Below, piece by piece: positions 15,042 through 22,952 of a DNA stretch of 33,736 nucleotides. Location of the stretch: contig JAISHG010000025.1 of NCBI GenBank assembly GCA_031262685.1, forward strand, positions 1-33,736. The letters are read 5' to 3'. Within the stretch, counting starts at the first letter, position 1. Each line of letters opens with the position of its first letter. This DNA comes from Lachnospiraceae bacterium (GTDB lineage Bacteria > Bacillota > Clostridia > TANB77 > CAG-508). Made by a program: the position numbers and the translations under genes. Under the pieces are notes generated by a model that worked only from the letters and a program-made list of their open reading frames with translations, searched no databases and was not told the origin of the DNA.

Positions 15042-16523
15042 TTACAAATCACAAATTTCTTTTAATTTTTGCCATATTTTAACCATAGCCAAAGTATCTA
15101 ATTTACAATATTCTAGTAACCCATATCTTATTTCGGCAATTTCTTCTTTACTCATGTTTTGCATTTTAGGAAATGCATCCATCGCTTCTCCACCATTATG
15201 TATTAATGGTAAGCTATGGTAATCTAGTTCTTCATCATTTGGAAATAGTGTTGGTAATACTTGCTTTATAGAATACGACCCTGCTAACTCTTTACTATAG
15301 AAATTCCTCTTTTGAAATGGTATCATCAAATCTTTAATATTATTGTGTATGTCCATTAAATGAGAGGATAAATCTTTGTAAATTGCAGCTAATTCTCTTA
15401 TTCTTGTTTTTTCAAAGCTCATATTATATGCAATAACACAAGAATTTGTAGGTATATCTTGAACTAACCTTTCTGCTAAAGCTCTTCTTGGATCTGTACC
15501 TTCTTTTGCTAAAAATTCTTTATGTTTTAACTCGTCGCCTTCTTTTTCTATGTAATGAAGAGAATATTGAAATGGCACTTGCATATATGGTCTAATACCA
15601 TCATATTCAGGAATTGCTGGCTGATATGTTTCAAAATCTAAAAAATATAATGGATAATATAGTTCATCTAAAAAATATTTAATTTCATCCTTTTCTATTT
15701 TAGTAGGCTTATCATTTACTTCAAAATCAATCTGTTCCAAAATTCTTTCATTCAATTTTTCGTTTATTAAATCTTCGAAAGTATATTTACCGCTGTAATA
15801 CATTTCAAACTTTTTTTGACTTTTTAATCTTCTTAAATTAAATACACTCTTTTCTGGAAGATGTTTGCTACAATATTTCCAATAAGCGCAGCCATACGGT
15901 TTTTGGCAATGAATTCCAATATCCTTCGTAGGTTCTTCCTCATTTTGCATATACTTATTAATTTCAATTATTTTTTTATGTACTTCATCTTGTTTATGTT
16001 CAACTATTTCGGTTACATCTTCTATTTTAAAAAGTCTGTTTAAATCCAACTCTCCTTTTCTTATGTACTTATTATTCAAATATATAAGATTTGCACTTTG
16101 CACTTCATATCCTAATTTTTTTAACACATATACTTGATAAGAAATATCCTCTATGTATATATCTTTTATTTCTGTAGAACTTTTTACTTCGTATATATCT
16201 AACTTACCTTCATTGTTTTTTAGAATATCTACACTACAGAAATTATTATCATATGCAAAAGATGCTTCTGTTATAACGCTACTGCCAGCTTCTAAATACT
16301 CTTTTGTTTTTTGTAGCATTTCATTTAAATTTTGGCTAAATTCTACATCTGAGTATTCACCGAATAGTCCCTTTGCAAGCTCTCCAACTTCATGTCCAGT
16401 TTCAAATCTAGATTCTAACGCCAATTCAGCCCTTTCTTCTGGTTTAAACTTATCTAACCATAATATTTTATTACATTGTATGCTTTTACAGTATTTAGAT
16501 TTTGACAATTTTACACTATTCAT
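15042..16523 (-). CDS. DUF2779 protein: Cas4-like Fe-S nuclease joined to a DnaQ-like exonuclease
   Basis: 493 residues from the ATG at 16523 (GGTGGAGA five bases upstream). The N-terminal half looks like a Cas4/RecB-type PD-(D/E)xK nuclease: an early CxxxxxC(NKILWL), GHEVGELAKGLF, SVDIL and LDIYEVKSS (metal-binding D, E and K), the YQVYVLKKLG helix, and then a Cys cluster CQKPYGCAYWKYC, consistent with a [4Fe-4S] cluster using the N-terminal Cys. The C-terminal half is the DUF2779 RNase H-like domain with DEDD-type motifs: LDFET, AYNMSFEKTRI and YCKLDTLAM. Two nuclease centres in one chain suggest strand processing of DNA. It is the last gene of a six-gene operon, two bases after its neighbour, and could be the effector. 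Motif assignments are from reading the sequence. Confidence 0.8.
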   Translation of the reverse strand: MNSVKLSKSKYCKSIQCNKILWLDKFKPEERAELALESRFETGHEVGELAKGLFGEYSDVEFSQNLNEMLQKTKEYLEAGSSVITEASFAYDNNFCSVDILKNNEGKLDIYEVKSSTEIKDIYIEDISYQVYVLKKLGYEVQSANLIYLNNKYIRKGELDLNRLFKIEDVTEIVEHKQDEVHKKIIEINKYMQNEEEPTKDIGIHCQKPYGCAYWKYCSKHLPEKSVFNLRRLKSQKKFEMYYSGKYTFEDLINEKLNERILEQIDFEVNDKPTKIEKDEIKYFLDELYYPLYFLDFETYQPAIPEYDGIRPYMQVPFQYSLHYIEKEGDELKHKEFLAKEGTDPRRALAERLVQDIPTNSCVIAYNMSFEKTRIRELAAIYKDLSSHLMDIHNNIKDLMIPFQKRNFYSKELAGSYSIKQVLPTLFPNDEELDYHSLPLIHNGGEAMDAFPKMQNMSKEEIAEIRYGLLEYCKLDTLAMVKIWQKLKEICDL

Positions 16524-16525
16524 TG

Positions 16526-17566
16526 CTATCTCCACCTTTTTACATCCTCTTCATTTAATCCTGCTAGTTTTAGTCCTTCGTCTGTAAACCAACACATATT
16601 GCTTTTACAGTCTTCTTCCTGTTTTATTATATCGTAAACATGTATAAATGTCATTATATCTATTTCATCTTTTATTAAATTACTAATCCCTCTTAATATT
16701 CTATGTCTACCTTCCAATTTACCTTCAAAATATTCAAATGTGTCATAATTCCAACAATGATCTGCATATAAAGAATCATCATCTATATAATATCCATATC
16801 CATTCATATCTGAACTGTCATAATTTCCTTCTGCCCTGCGCTTATCAAAATCTTCATACCATGTAATAATATCGCTTAATACAAAAACTTTTTTAGGAGG
16901 CGAGTCTTTAAAATACTCTTCTTGTGAAGTAAGAAGATCTCCTTTTTTAAATGGAGTAGGTATTTTTATAAATATATCGGAAATACTGCCATTAAACCAG
17001 TATATATAATCATCATATATTTCTAATAGTTCAAACTTATTATTACGAACTCTGTATTTTGCATTTATTTTTTGTATTTGTTTTTCTTTAATTTCTGTTA
17101 TTTCTCTTTCGATTTCATTTATATGTTTTTTATAAAGTAGAAACTCACCAATATCATTATTTTCCTCGTTTTTCTTAGAAATGCTCTCGAACAAATCGTT
17201 TATATTAGTAAATATGTTACTTATTTCGTTATCATCATAACTATCTGCAGATATGTAATATGGATTGTAATAATATATATAATTTTCTTCCTCCGTTTCA
17301 AGTTTTTTTATGTCATTTTTTACTCTTTCTATCTCTTGTTTTATCAGCCCTTTCACAGTACCATATTCTTTAGAATAGTTGTGTTGTGTTACTTCCATAT
17401 CTGGATAATTTTCTAATATCTCCTCATATGCCAATATTTTTTCATCAACCGTCATATTTTTATTTCTATAAATTAAAACTGCAACTTCTTCTGTGTTAAA
17501 TTTATGATTAATCTCCTTGCAATGTTTTGCAATTGCCTTTGAGCTTATTAAACTATATTCATCCAT
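16526..17566 (-). CDS. Unrecognised 346-aa protein with coiled coil
   Basis: AGGAGG lies six bases before the ATG at 17566. No family is recognised. Residues 1-80 look helical, about 80-175 is a long charged helix pair with coiled-coil character (EIERVKNDIKKLETEEENY; EIEREITEIKEKQIQKI), and residues about 176-235 form a small beta-rich unit (KYRVRNNKFELLEIYDDY, then IFIKIPTPFKKGDLL) that looks like an SH3-like barrel. An acidic Tyr/Asp-rich segment follows, and the end is a short helical domain finishing MCWFTDEGLKLAGLNEED. It is intracellular, with no membrane segment. It overlaps nothing but sits 10 bases after the 517-aa gene and two bases before the DUF2779 gene, so all three are made together. 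A scaffold or adaptor for the nuclease is possible but only inferred from context. Confidence 0.7.
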   Translation of the reverse strand: MDEYSLISSKAIAKHCKEINHKFNTEEVAVLIYRNKNMTVDEKILAYEEILENYPDMEVTQHNYSKEYGTVKGLIKQEIERVKNDIKKLETEEENYIYYYNPYYISADSYDDNEISNIFTNINDLFESISKKNEENNDIGEFLLYKKHINEIEREITEIKEKQIQKINAKYRVRNNKFELLEIYDDYIYWFNGSISDIFIKIPTPFKKGDLLTSQEEYFKDSPPKKVFVLSDIITWYEDFDKRRAEGNYDSSDMNGYGYYIDDDSLYADHCWNYDTFEYFEGKLEGRHRILRGISNLIKDEIDIMTFIHVYDIIKQEEDCKSNMCWFTDEGLKLAGLNEEDVKRWR

Positions 17567-17576
17567 TATAAACCTC

Positions 17577-19130
17577 CTAATTATTTAAAAAATTCATTTT
17601 ATTATATTTTACATACTTCGTTTTAGGGTCAAATTGTCTAATAAAAACATTCAAATTTTCCTGTACCGATAGTAGTTTATTATTCTTTACTTTATTACCA
17701 ATTATTTCTGGCATAATTCTTATACCATTGTATTTTGCAATAATATTTTTGTTTTCATCAAAATAATTAATTTGATTATTCTCACAAATCAAAATATATT
17801 TTTCTCTATATTTTTTACACAAATGAAATATTTTCTCTTTATTTTGTTCACTTAATAATATAAAATACGATAATCTTGTAGATTCTCTCCATACCCCACA
17901 TATTTTGCTATACCAATATCCTCGAATGGGTATATAGTTTAGTCCATTTTCTAATAATTCCTCTACTAATTCTTCATTCCACTTTTCTTGAACACTTAAA
18001 ATTGCAAACTTTGAATCTTTATAGAAATCTATTAATGTAGTAATATCGTTTTCTAAAATATCACTCAAAAAATTTTTTTGAATTCTAGTTTTTAGCCTAT
18101 ACTTATGAGTTATTTCCCTATACCATTCAGTCTCCAGTGTTATGTCTGGCAATTTAGCTTTACTACTTAATCCTTCTTTTATTGCTTCAGTAGATATATC
18201 CTCTATTTTATTGTGCTCTTTTACTTCACCTTTTCCGTCACATAATAGCAATGGCATACCATAATTATTACTTAAGGTTACAAATGTATCACAATGTTTT
18301 TTATAATTTTCTTCATCTAAAACGATAAAAAAATAATCATTTTGTGAAATTCTTGTATAACTATACCCTAGTTTTATCAATTCATTTTCTTGAAACCCTT
18401 TACTTTCTTTGCTAAATGGTGCACTTTTTATAATAGCAAAAGGACTTATTTTATATGGTTTTTCTATTAATTCTTTTACAAATTCTTTATATACATCTTC
18501 TTTAAAAACTCTCCTGCATCGCCATTTTAATTGTGTATCTTGGAGTGCCATTCCCATCCAAATATTAGACACAGACTTTCCATAGCATCTAACATCATCA
18601 TCGCTATTTATATCAATTTCAAATTTTATAAAATTAGTTTCTTCTTCCCTTTGCAATTGCGAAATAGATTCTAATATTAATTCGTCATTACAATATATTC
18701 TACTTTTTATTGGTTCACTATTAGTGCTGTTATATAAATAAAGTTCTTCTTGCGAAGGAATACAAATTATAGCATTTTCTTGTGCGTAGGTGGCAGTAAT
18801 ATCTTGAATTGCTTTAACAAATTCTTCTTCTTTCCACTGATAGTTTTTACTAATTGATAAAACATAAAAAATTTTTTCTATTTTATCGCTATAAATACCC
18901 TTTAACTTTAAATATCCAAACTGTGATATTTTAATTTTATTTTTAAACATATTTTTAGATACTTTATTAAATAATTCGTATTCTTTTTGAAGTTCTGAAA
19001 GTGGCTTTTTTATTGTATTTTCCATACTGTTTTTATTTATGTGATACAAATAATTTTTCAAATCAAGTTCTACACACACTATTGCAAAATACTTAGTTTT
19101 TAAAAATTCCGTAATATTATAATTACTCAC
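17577..19130 (-). CDS. Protein with three DUF3293-like repeats, GTG start
   Basis: 517 residues from the GTG at 19130, preceded by GGAG nine bases upstream; a TTG at 19145 has no ribosome site. Three segments share one pattern: a strand FAI(V/L/I), an acidic helix, a (L)GYxYxxI or LNYIPIxG turn, a hydrophobic (Y)F(F)I(V/L) strand and a Tyr-containing helix before a final strand. They lie at about residues 14-130, 228-300 and 372-460. The pattern resembles DUF3293 domains, whose function I do not know; the match is by eye. No catalytic motif or membrane segment is visible. The position inside the six-gene operon, between two unrecognised proteins, suggests a structural or sensor part of the same complex. 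Confidence 0.65.
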   Translation of the reverse strand: MSNYNITEFLKTKYFAIVCVELDLKNYLYHINKNSMENTIKKPLSELQKEYELFNKVSKNMFKNKIKISQFGYLKLKGIYSDKIEKIFYVLSISKNYQWKEEEFVKAIQDITATYAQENAIICIPSQEELYLYNSTNSEPIKSRIYCNDELILESISQLQREEETNFIKFEIDINSDDDVRCYGKSVSNIWMGMALQDTQLKWRCRRVFKEDVYKEFVKELIEKPYKISPFAIIKSAPFSKESKGFQENELIKLGYSYTRISQNDYFFIVLDEENYKKHCDTFVTLSNNYGMPLLLCDGKGEVKEHNKIEDISTEAIKEGLSSKAKLPDITLETEWYREITHKYRLKTRIQKNFLSDILENDITTLIDFYKDSKFAILSVQEKWNEELVEELLENGLNYIPIRGYWYSKICGVWRESTRLSYFILLSEQNKEKIFHLCKKYREKYILICENNQINYFDENKNIIAKYNGIRIMPEIIGNKVKNNKLLSVQENLNVFIRQFDPKTKYVKYNKMNFLNN

Positions 19131-19152
19131 TATACCATTCTCCAATCTACTT

Positions 19153-19830
19153 TTATCTTGTAAACCATCTGTCTTTTATTTCTCGAAATCCCCATTTTTT
19201 AAAGCCTTTTTCAATTCTATTGTAATCTGCAATTTCAGAATTTGTTAATTTTTTAGGATAATAACAGTTCCTCTTTTCGTTATATACTCCATCTAATGCA
19301 AAATACTTTTTCGATAGATATAGTATATTCGATTCTCCGCTACCGCCACCCCCTCCAATCCTTACTCCTCCTGTAAAATTTCTAAAACCAAATGATAGCA
19401 ATCCTCTGCAGCCTTCATCTTCTACGTTTGTATCTATAAATTCCGGAATTTCATTGCCTTGTTCATCGTAAGCCAATACCTTAAATCCGTTATCTCTTAA
19501 AATATCCCATCCACAGTATTTAAAACCTGATAACGCTGCAATAGTTATACTTCCTTTGGGTCTTCTAGAAAAATCCTGATACATTATTTGTACTTTTTTG
19601 TTTAAGTTTCGCGCAATTTTTTTTACTACTGATGAATCATATATAAATGCTATTTTTCTACTATTTTTAACTTTAAACATTACTAAATGCAATCTTCCAG
19701 CCCATTCTATAATCTTTTCAAATTCCTCATCGGAAACATCATCAATAATAGAGACAGTTGGATTTGCTTTTATTTTTGCAAATGATATGAAATCATTTAA
19801 ATCTTCTTTGAAAAACTTTTTTTCTTCCAT
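19153..19830 (-). CDS. Unrecognised 225-aa protein with Gly-rich loop
   Basis: The start at 19830 is chosen because AAGGAAGG lies five bases upstream; an ATG at 19878 overlaps the upstream stop but has no ribosome site. No family is recognised. The first half alternates helices and strands (FISFAKI, HLVMFKV, KIAFIYDSSVVKKIARNL). A central part has GFKYCGWDILRDNGFKVLAYDEQG. A strongly Gly-rich loop follows (TGGVRIGGGGGSGESN), then YLSKKYFALDGVYNEKRN and a basic C-terminal segment (KGFKKWGFREIKDRWF). The Gly loop lacks the K-S/T of a P-loop, so it is not a classical nucleotide site. It is the third gene of the six-gene operon, after the ADP-ribosylglycohydrolase-like gene. Confidence 0.65.
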   Translation of the reverse strand: MEEKKFFKEDLNDFISFAKIKANPTVSIIDDVSDEEFEKIIEWAGRLHLVMFKVKNSRKIAFIYDSSVVKKIARNLNKKVQIMYQDFSRRPKGSITIAALSGFKYCGWDILRDNGFKVLAYDEQGNEIPEFIDTNVEDEGCRGLLSFGFRNFTGGVRIGGGGGSGESNILYLSKKYFALDGVYNEKRNCYYPKKLTNSEIADYNRIEKGFKKWGFREIKDRWFTR

Positions 19831-19870
19831 ATAAACCTTCCTTTCTATTCTAACTTTTCTCGCTTTTTCT

Positions 19871-21349
19871 TTATCCATATGTTTTTAAATTTGGCAGGTG
19901 CTTTTTTAAGCATTCCTCTTCTTTTTTGGTAATATTTTGCGTTATTAACTCTAAGTGTACCAAATTTTTTAAATTTAAAAGTTCTTGGAAATTTATACAT
20001 TTAAAAGACATTATTGTTAAATGTTTTAAGTTTGTAAAATCTTTTATCATACTTAAATCAAATGGTTTCCCATTTGGCATCTCACTGCCATCACAGTGAA
20101 TACTAATGCTTTCTATCTGCTTTACATCTTTCAAACAACTTATATCTATATATTCAAAACCAAAATCCAATTCTAATCTCTTAAGTTTCTTGAGCTCCTG
20201 AATCCCTTGTTTTAAACTATTTATCTTACTTTGATGATTAATATCTACTTTTAATTCCTCTATATTTTTAAATTCTTTAATTGCCGAATAAGCCTTTATC
20301 CTATTATCTTTTCTATATCCATTTAGTAAGTACAAAAATTTCACTTTTGAAAATATTGTATATAGATGCAAATCCCAATTCAAATCACCATAAAGTATCA
20401 ACGATGTTGCATTTGTATTGCAAATGTGAGTAAAACATTCCTCTCCATGTAGAACGTCTTGTAGGAGCACCAATTTGTTTTTTTCTTTTGTTATTTGTTT
20501 AATTCCATATAATTGACCTGCGAGTGCTCCAACTAGCACAGTTATAATTGTTGAATTTCCAAGATATATCCCTCTTGCAATTGAATGTTCAAGACTGTCT
20601 GCATTCAAAAAGCACCAAAGTGTGGCTTCTAATGTATCCACTACATTTTCTGTGCTCTTTATACTACTTTCTTCATATTTGAAAATATCCTTATCTATAA
20701 TTCTGCTAAAAACCTTATTGTACTTATAATTTTCTTTTATATATTTTTTTAATTTTTCATATGCTACAAATTTATCGGATGTTTCTATTAAAAACTTAAA
20801 ATACATAACATAAATAAAACAAGCAAAAATACTTATTTGATTTCGATGTGTCAAACTACTTAAATCTTCTACCAATTTATAAATTTCATCATTTTTCGTT
20901 TTATGACCTAAAGCATAATACACAATTGGAAATATTCTTGAAAGAGAGGTGTTGGTATTATCTTCTTCATTGCCACTTCCTGCTTCTATTGCAGTGCAAT
21001 CAGTTTTTAATCTATTTTCTAAAGCATTTCTAGTTACTCTATCTAATTCAAAACTTCTACGAAAAGCAGTAAATCCACCTTGTTTATAGAAATATATAAA
21101 GTTTTCCATTATGTGTTCATAATCTATTAGTATTGTTTTAGAAATGCTGTTTATAGTAGCCCAAACCATAGATGTATTATTTCCCCAGACGCCTATTAAA
21201 GAAAGGTAATCATCGCATCTATTAAAAAATCCATACCTTAACAAACTTCCGTCTTTATATTTACTAAAATCTTTTCTTTTTAAATAATATCCTCCCGCTG
21301 CCTCTCCAAACACATATCCAATTAGCGCACTTCTAAAATTGGCTCTCAT
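19871..21349 (-). CDS. Degenerate ADP-ribosylglycohydrolase fused to leucine-rich repeats
   Basis: 492 residues. Residues 1-285 have the landmarks of ADP-ribosylglycohydrolases (DraG/ARH): the opening ALIGYVFGEAAGG, GVWGNNTSM, NTSLSRIFPI, SLTHRN, and DTLEATLWCFLNADS running into LGNSTIIT and GALAGQLYGI. Active members have GD in the first box, DDT in the second and a DTDT-type box near the end; here these read GY, NNT (57-59) and NST (265-267). All metal-binding acids are therefore replaced, so it probably binds ADP-ribose or a modified partner without hydrolysis, or has lost function. Residues about 330-490 are irregular leucine-rich repeats, a protein-binding module. The ATG overlaps the upstream stop as ATGA, with AAAGGGGG before it, so it is translationally coupled to the 126-aa gene. 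Confidence 0.78.
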   Translation of the reverse strand: MRANFRSALIGYVFGEAAGGYYLKRKDFSKYKDGSLLRYGFFNRCDDYLSLIGVWGNNTSMVWATINSISKTILIDYEHIMENFIYFYKQGGFTAFRRSFELDRVTRNALENRLKTDCTAIEAGSGNEEDNTNTSLSRIFPIVYYALGHKTKNDEIYKLVEDLSSLTHRNQISIFACFIYVMYFKFLIETSDKFVAYEKLKKYIKENYKYNKVFSRIIDKDIFKYEESSIKSTENVVDTLEATLWCFLNADSLEHSIARGIYLGNSTIITVLVGALAGQLYGIKQITKEKNKLVLLQDVLHGEECFTHICNTNATSLILYGDLNWDLHLYTIFSKVKFLYLLNGYRKDNRIKAYSAIKEFKNIEELKVDINHQSKINSLKQGIQELKKLKRLELDFGFEYIDISCLKDVKQIESISIHCDGSEMPNGKPFDLSMIKDFTNLKHLTIMSFKCINFQELLNLKNLVHLELITQNITKKEEECLKKHLPNLKTYG

Positions 21350-21726
21350 TTCTTAGCCCCCTTTAATTTGTACATATACTTATCCATTTCATCTATCGTA
21401 AGCGAATAGTATTTATCGGCAATTTTTTTAATTACAATAATATCTCCATATATATCCACACCATCTATTTGTCTATTTTCTTCTACAGGATAACCATCAT
21501 AATATCTATTTTTGTCTTCGTCACATGCTAAGAATTTAGGGTTTAAACATATTGCAAAAATATACTCTTCCAATTGTATAAACTTTAACTCCCTATTACT
21601 TTCTAGCAATTCCATCTTTTCTAATTCTGACCCTCTGTCATTTTTCATATAACAAATACTATCTAATACTTCAATTTCATCCAAAACCGGTGCCTCATAT
21701 GGCTTTATTTTAAGTATTCGCAACAT
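21346..21726 (-). CDS. Small DUF3846-like protein, first gene of the six-gene operon
   Basis: 126 residues from the ATG at 21726, which follows GGAGG by five bases; an upstream ATG at 21750 would include the ribosome site. It starts MLRILKIKPYEAPVLDEIE, has a central FIQLEEYIFAICLNP strand pair, then a block YPVEENRQIDGVDIYGDI and a C-terminal helix. The order (strand, acidic helix, a 'CN/CDEDK' turn, an NR-x-gly block and a terminal strand) resembles DUF3846 proteins of phages and mobile elements, by eye only. Function is unknown. It leads the operon, directly behind a promoter with an operator-like dyad, and overlaps the next gene by four bases, a position typical of regulators or small partner proteins. 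Confidence 0.65.
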   Translation of the reverse strand: MLRILKIKPYEAPVLDEIEVLDSICYMKNDRGSELEKMELLESNRELKFIQLEEYIFAICLNPKFLACDEDKNRYYDGYPVEENRQIDGVDIYGDIIVIKKIADKYYSLTIDEMDKYMYKLKGAKK

Positions 21727-21749
21727 ATTCCCTCCAAACAAAAAAATCA

Positions 21750-21775
21750 CTATATACTTTAGTAATAGTATATAG
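21750..21775. promoter_or_regulatory. Operator-like dyad over the -10 of the six-gene operon
   Basis: CTATATACT (21750-21758) and AGTATATAG (21767-21775) are perfect 9-bp arms eight bases apart, and one arm covers the TATACT -10 box. On the minus strand a run of seven T follows, so the same hairpin might also stop read-through from the WYL gene. A repressor site is the simpler reading because of the -10 overlap. Confidence 0.6.
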
Positions 21776-21795
21776 CAATTCCTTTGTTACAGCAA
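21767..21795 (-). promoter_or_regulatory. Promoter of the six-gene operon
   Basis: TTGCTG (21790-21795), a 17-bp spacer and TATACT (21767-21772) on the minus strand, 41 bases before the start at 21726. The TTG of the -35 is also the last three bases of a 28-nt element (21793-21820) that recurs at the AAA+ gene promoter. Confidence 0.65.
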
Positions 21796-21820
21796 TCGCC
21801 GTGGTCATATTTGGTTGTTG
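21793..21820 (-). repeat. 28-nt shared promoter-upstream element, copy 1
   Basis: This element matches 24575-24602 at 21 of 28 positions, with an identical 13-base core (ACCAAATATGACC on the minus strand). It ends on the TTG of the -35 box of the six-gene operon. It also contains the stop codon of the WYL gene. Confidence 0.65.
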
Positions 21821-22795
21821 TATCGTTTAATTGCTTCTTGCAGTATAGTTAGTAATTCTTCTTTTAATATTTTGGGTGTTAGTACTTCCACAAATTCTAT
21901 GTACTGCATTATCCACATTTTTAATCCTTTTAAGTTGACTTCTAACTTTGCTTTAAAGTAATCATCGTTTAGTTTTTGTATTTCTATATTCTTGCCGAAT
22001 TTTTCTAATACACCGTCTAATATCCTAATGTCACACTTTAGTTCTACTTTTTCTTTTTCTCCTCCAAACATATATACACTAGATTCTATAAATTCTTTTA
22101 TTGGCTGTTTAGGTTTTATATATGCTGCTTGCATATGTTTTATATTCTTTATTCTGTCTAATCTAAAAAATGAATAATCGTTATATCGTTCATTATAGCC
22201 TATTAAGTAATAAAATTCATTTTCACATAGTATTCCATATGCACTTACTCTGTTTTCTCCTTGTTTATGTAGTCGTTTATCTAATCCATATTTGTAATAA
22301 TCAAATTCTATTTTTTCCTTACGCCTCATGCTTAGCGAAATTTCTTCTATATTATGTAGTACTTCTTGATTTATTGTTTTTGTATTTTTATCAAAAATCG
22401 GATAATGCTCATTACTTTGTATTACTTCTAATTCGTATTGATTTAATAGTAGTTTTAATTTGTCTACTATTTCTTTTGAAAACTCAACTTCCATAAATTT
22501 AGAATATGTAACCAGATCCATAAGCATTTTTACTTCACTTAATTCAAATTCTTTTGTGCGCAAATAATAACCTTTCCTATTTTCATTAAAGCCAGAAATA
22601 TCTATTCCGCAGTTTTTCTACTAAAACAGCAAGATTTCTTCTAACTGTTCTATCTTCTATTTGTTCACCATATTCTTGTTTTACTAATTCTATAATTTGT
22701 TTTGTGCTTAAAATGTGGTCTATATCTGAATACTTTTTTAGTACCTCATATATGTAAAAAATATTTCCTAAGTTTGTATGTAATATATCTGGCAT
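21805..22795 (-). pseudogene. WYL-domain transcriptional regulator broken by a frameshift
   Basis: The first frame (22795 to 22586) encodes a helix-turn-helix of about 60 residues (LSTKQIIELVKQEYGEQIEDRTVRRNLAVLVE) and then stops. The second frame continues the same protein: GIDISGFNENRKGYYLR, a WYL domain (ENEFYYLIGYNERYNDY, FRLDRI) and a C-terminal WCX region. Removing one base from the A5 run (T at 22613-22617) joins them as LVEN-CGIDISGF, a natural sequence, giving about 330 residues. WYL regulators such as BrxR and CapW repress defence operons. This gene stands between the AAA+ gene and the six-gene operon, so it is the likely regulator of one or both. If the frameshift is real, repression is probably lost; an assembly error is equally possible. 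AGGAGGG precedes the ATG at 22795. Confidence 0.85.
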
Positions 22796-22818
22796 GTTTT
22801 AGCCCTCCTACTGCGAAA

Positions 22819-22847
22819 ATAATATCACAATTATTTTCCTATTTCAA
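22819..22847 (-). promoter_or_regulatory. Promoter of the WYL gene
   Basis: TTGAAA (22842-22847), a 17-bp spacer and TATTAT (22819-22824) on the minus strand, 24 bases before the start at 22795. Confidence 0.7.
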
Positions 22848-22862
22848 TAAATGTGTTTAATA

Positions 22863-22884
22863 GGGCACCTGTGGACAGGTGCCC
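22863..22884. repeat. REP-like palindrome
   Basis: GGGCACCTG, four-base loop, CAGGTGCCC: a perfect 9-bp G/C-rich stem in an AT-rich gap. On the minus strand it is preceded by TTGTAG-like sequence (TTGTAGGGGCACC), a form common to dispersed palindromic repeats in clostridia. No T run follows on the side that would end the AAA+ transcript, so it is a weak terminator at best. The rest of the gap 22885-22952 holds nothing I recognise. Confidence 0.6.
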
Positions 22885-22952
22885 CTACAATGCAACTATA
22901 TGGGATTACTACCTACAAAGACCTAATTTTCCCGATATGCTATGCGATAAAA

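Noticed and set aside
16153-16587. Plus-strand open frame of 144 codons inside the DUF2779 gene
   Set aside because: It is antisense to a gene with clear nuclease motifs, and its composition is that of complementary codons.
19153-19830. The Gly-rich loop as a P-loop nucleotide site
   Set aside because: The loop lacks the K followed by S or T that a P-loop needs.
22605-22625. Programmed -1 frameshift at the A run of the WYL gene
   Set aside because: Slipping back one base leads to an immediate TAG; only a +1 shift would join the two parts, and no known +1 signal is visible.
22586-22795. The 69-residue helix-turn-helix as a separate small regulator
   Set aside because: The next frame continues the same WYL protein without a gap after removing one A, so it is better read as one broken gene.
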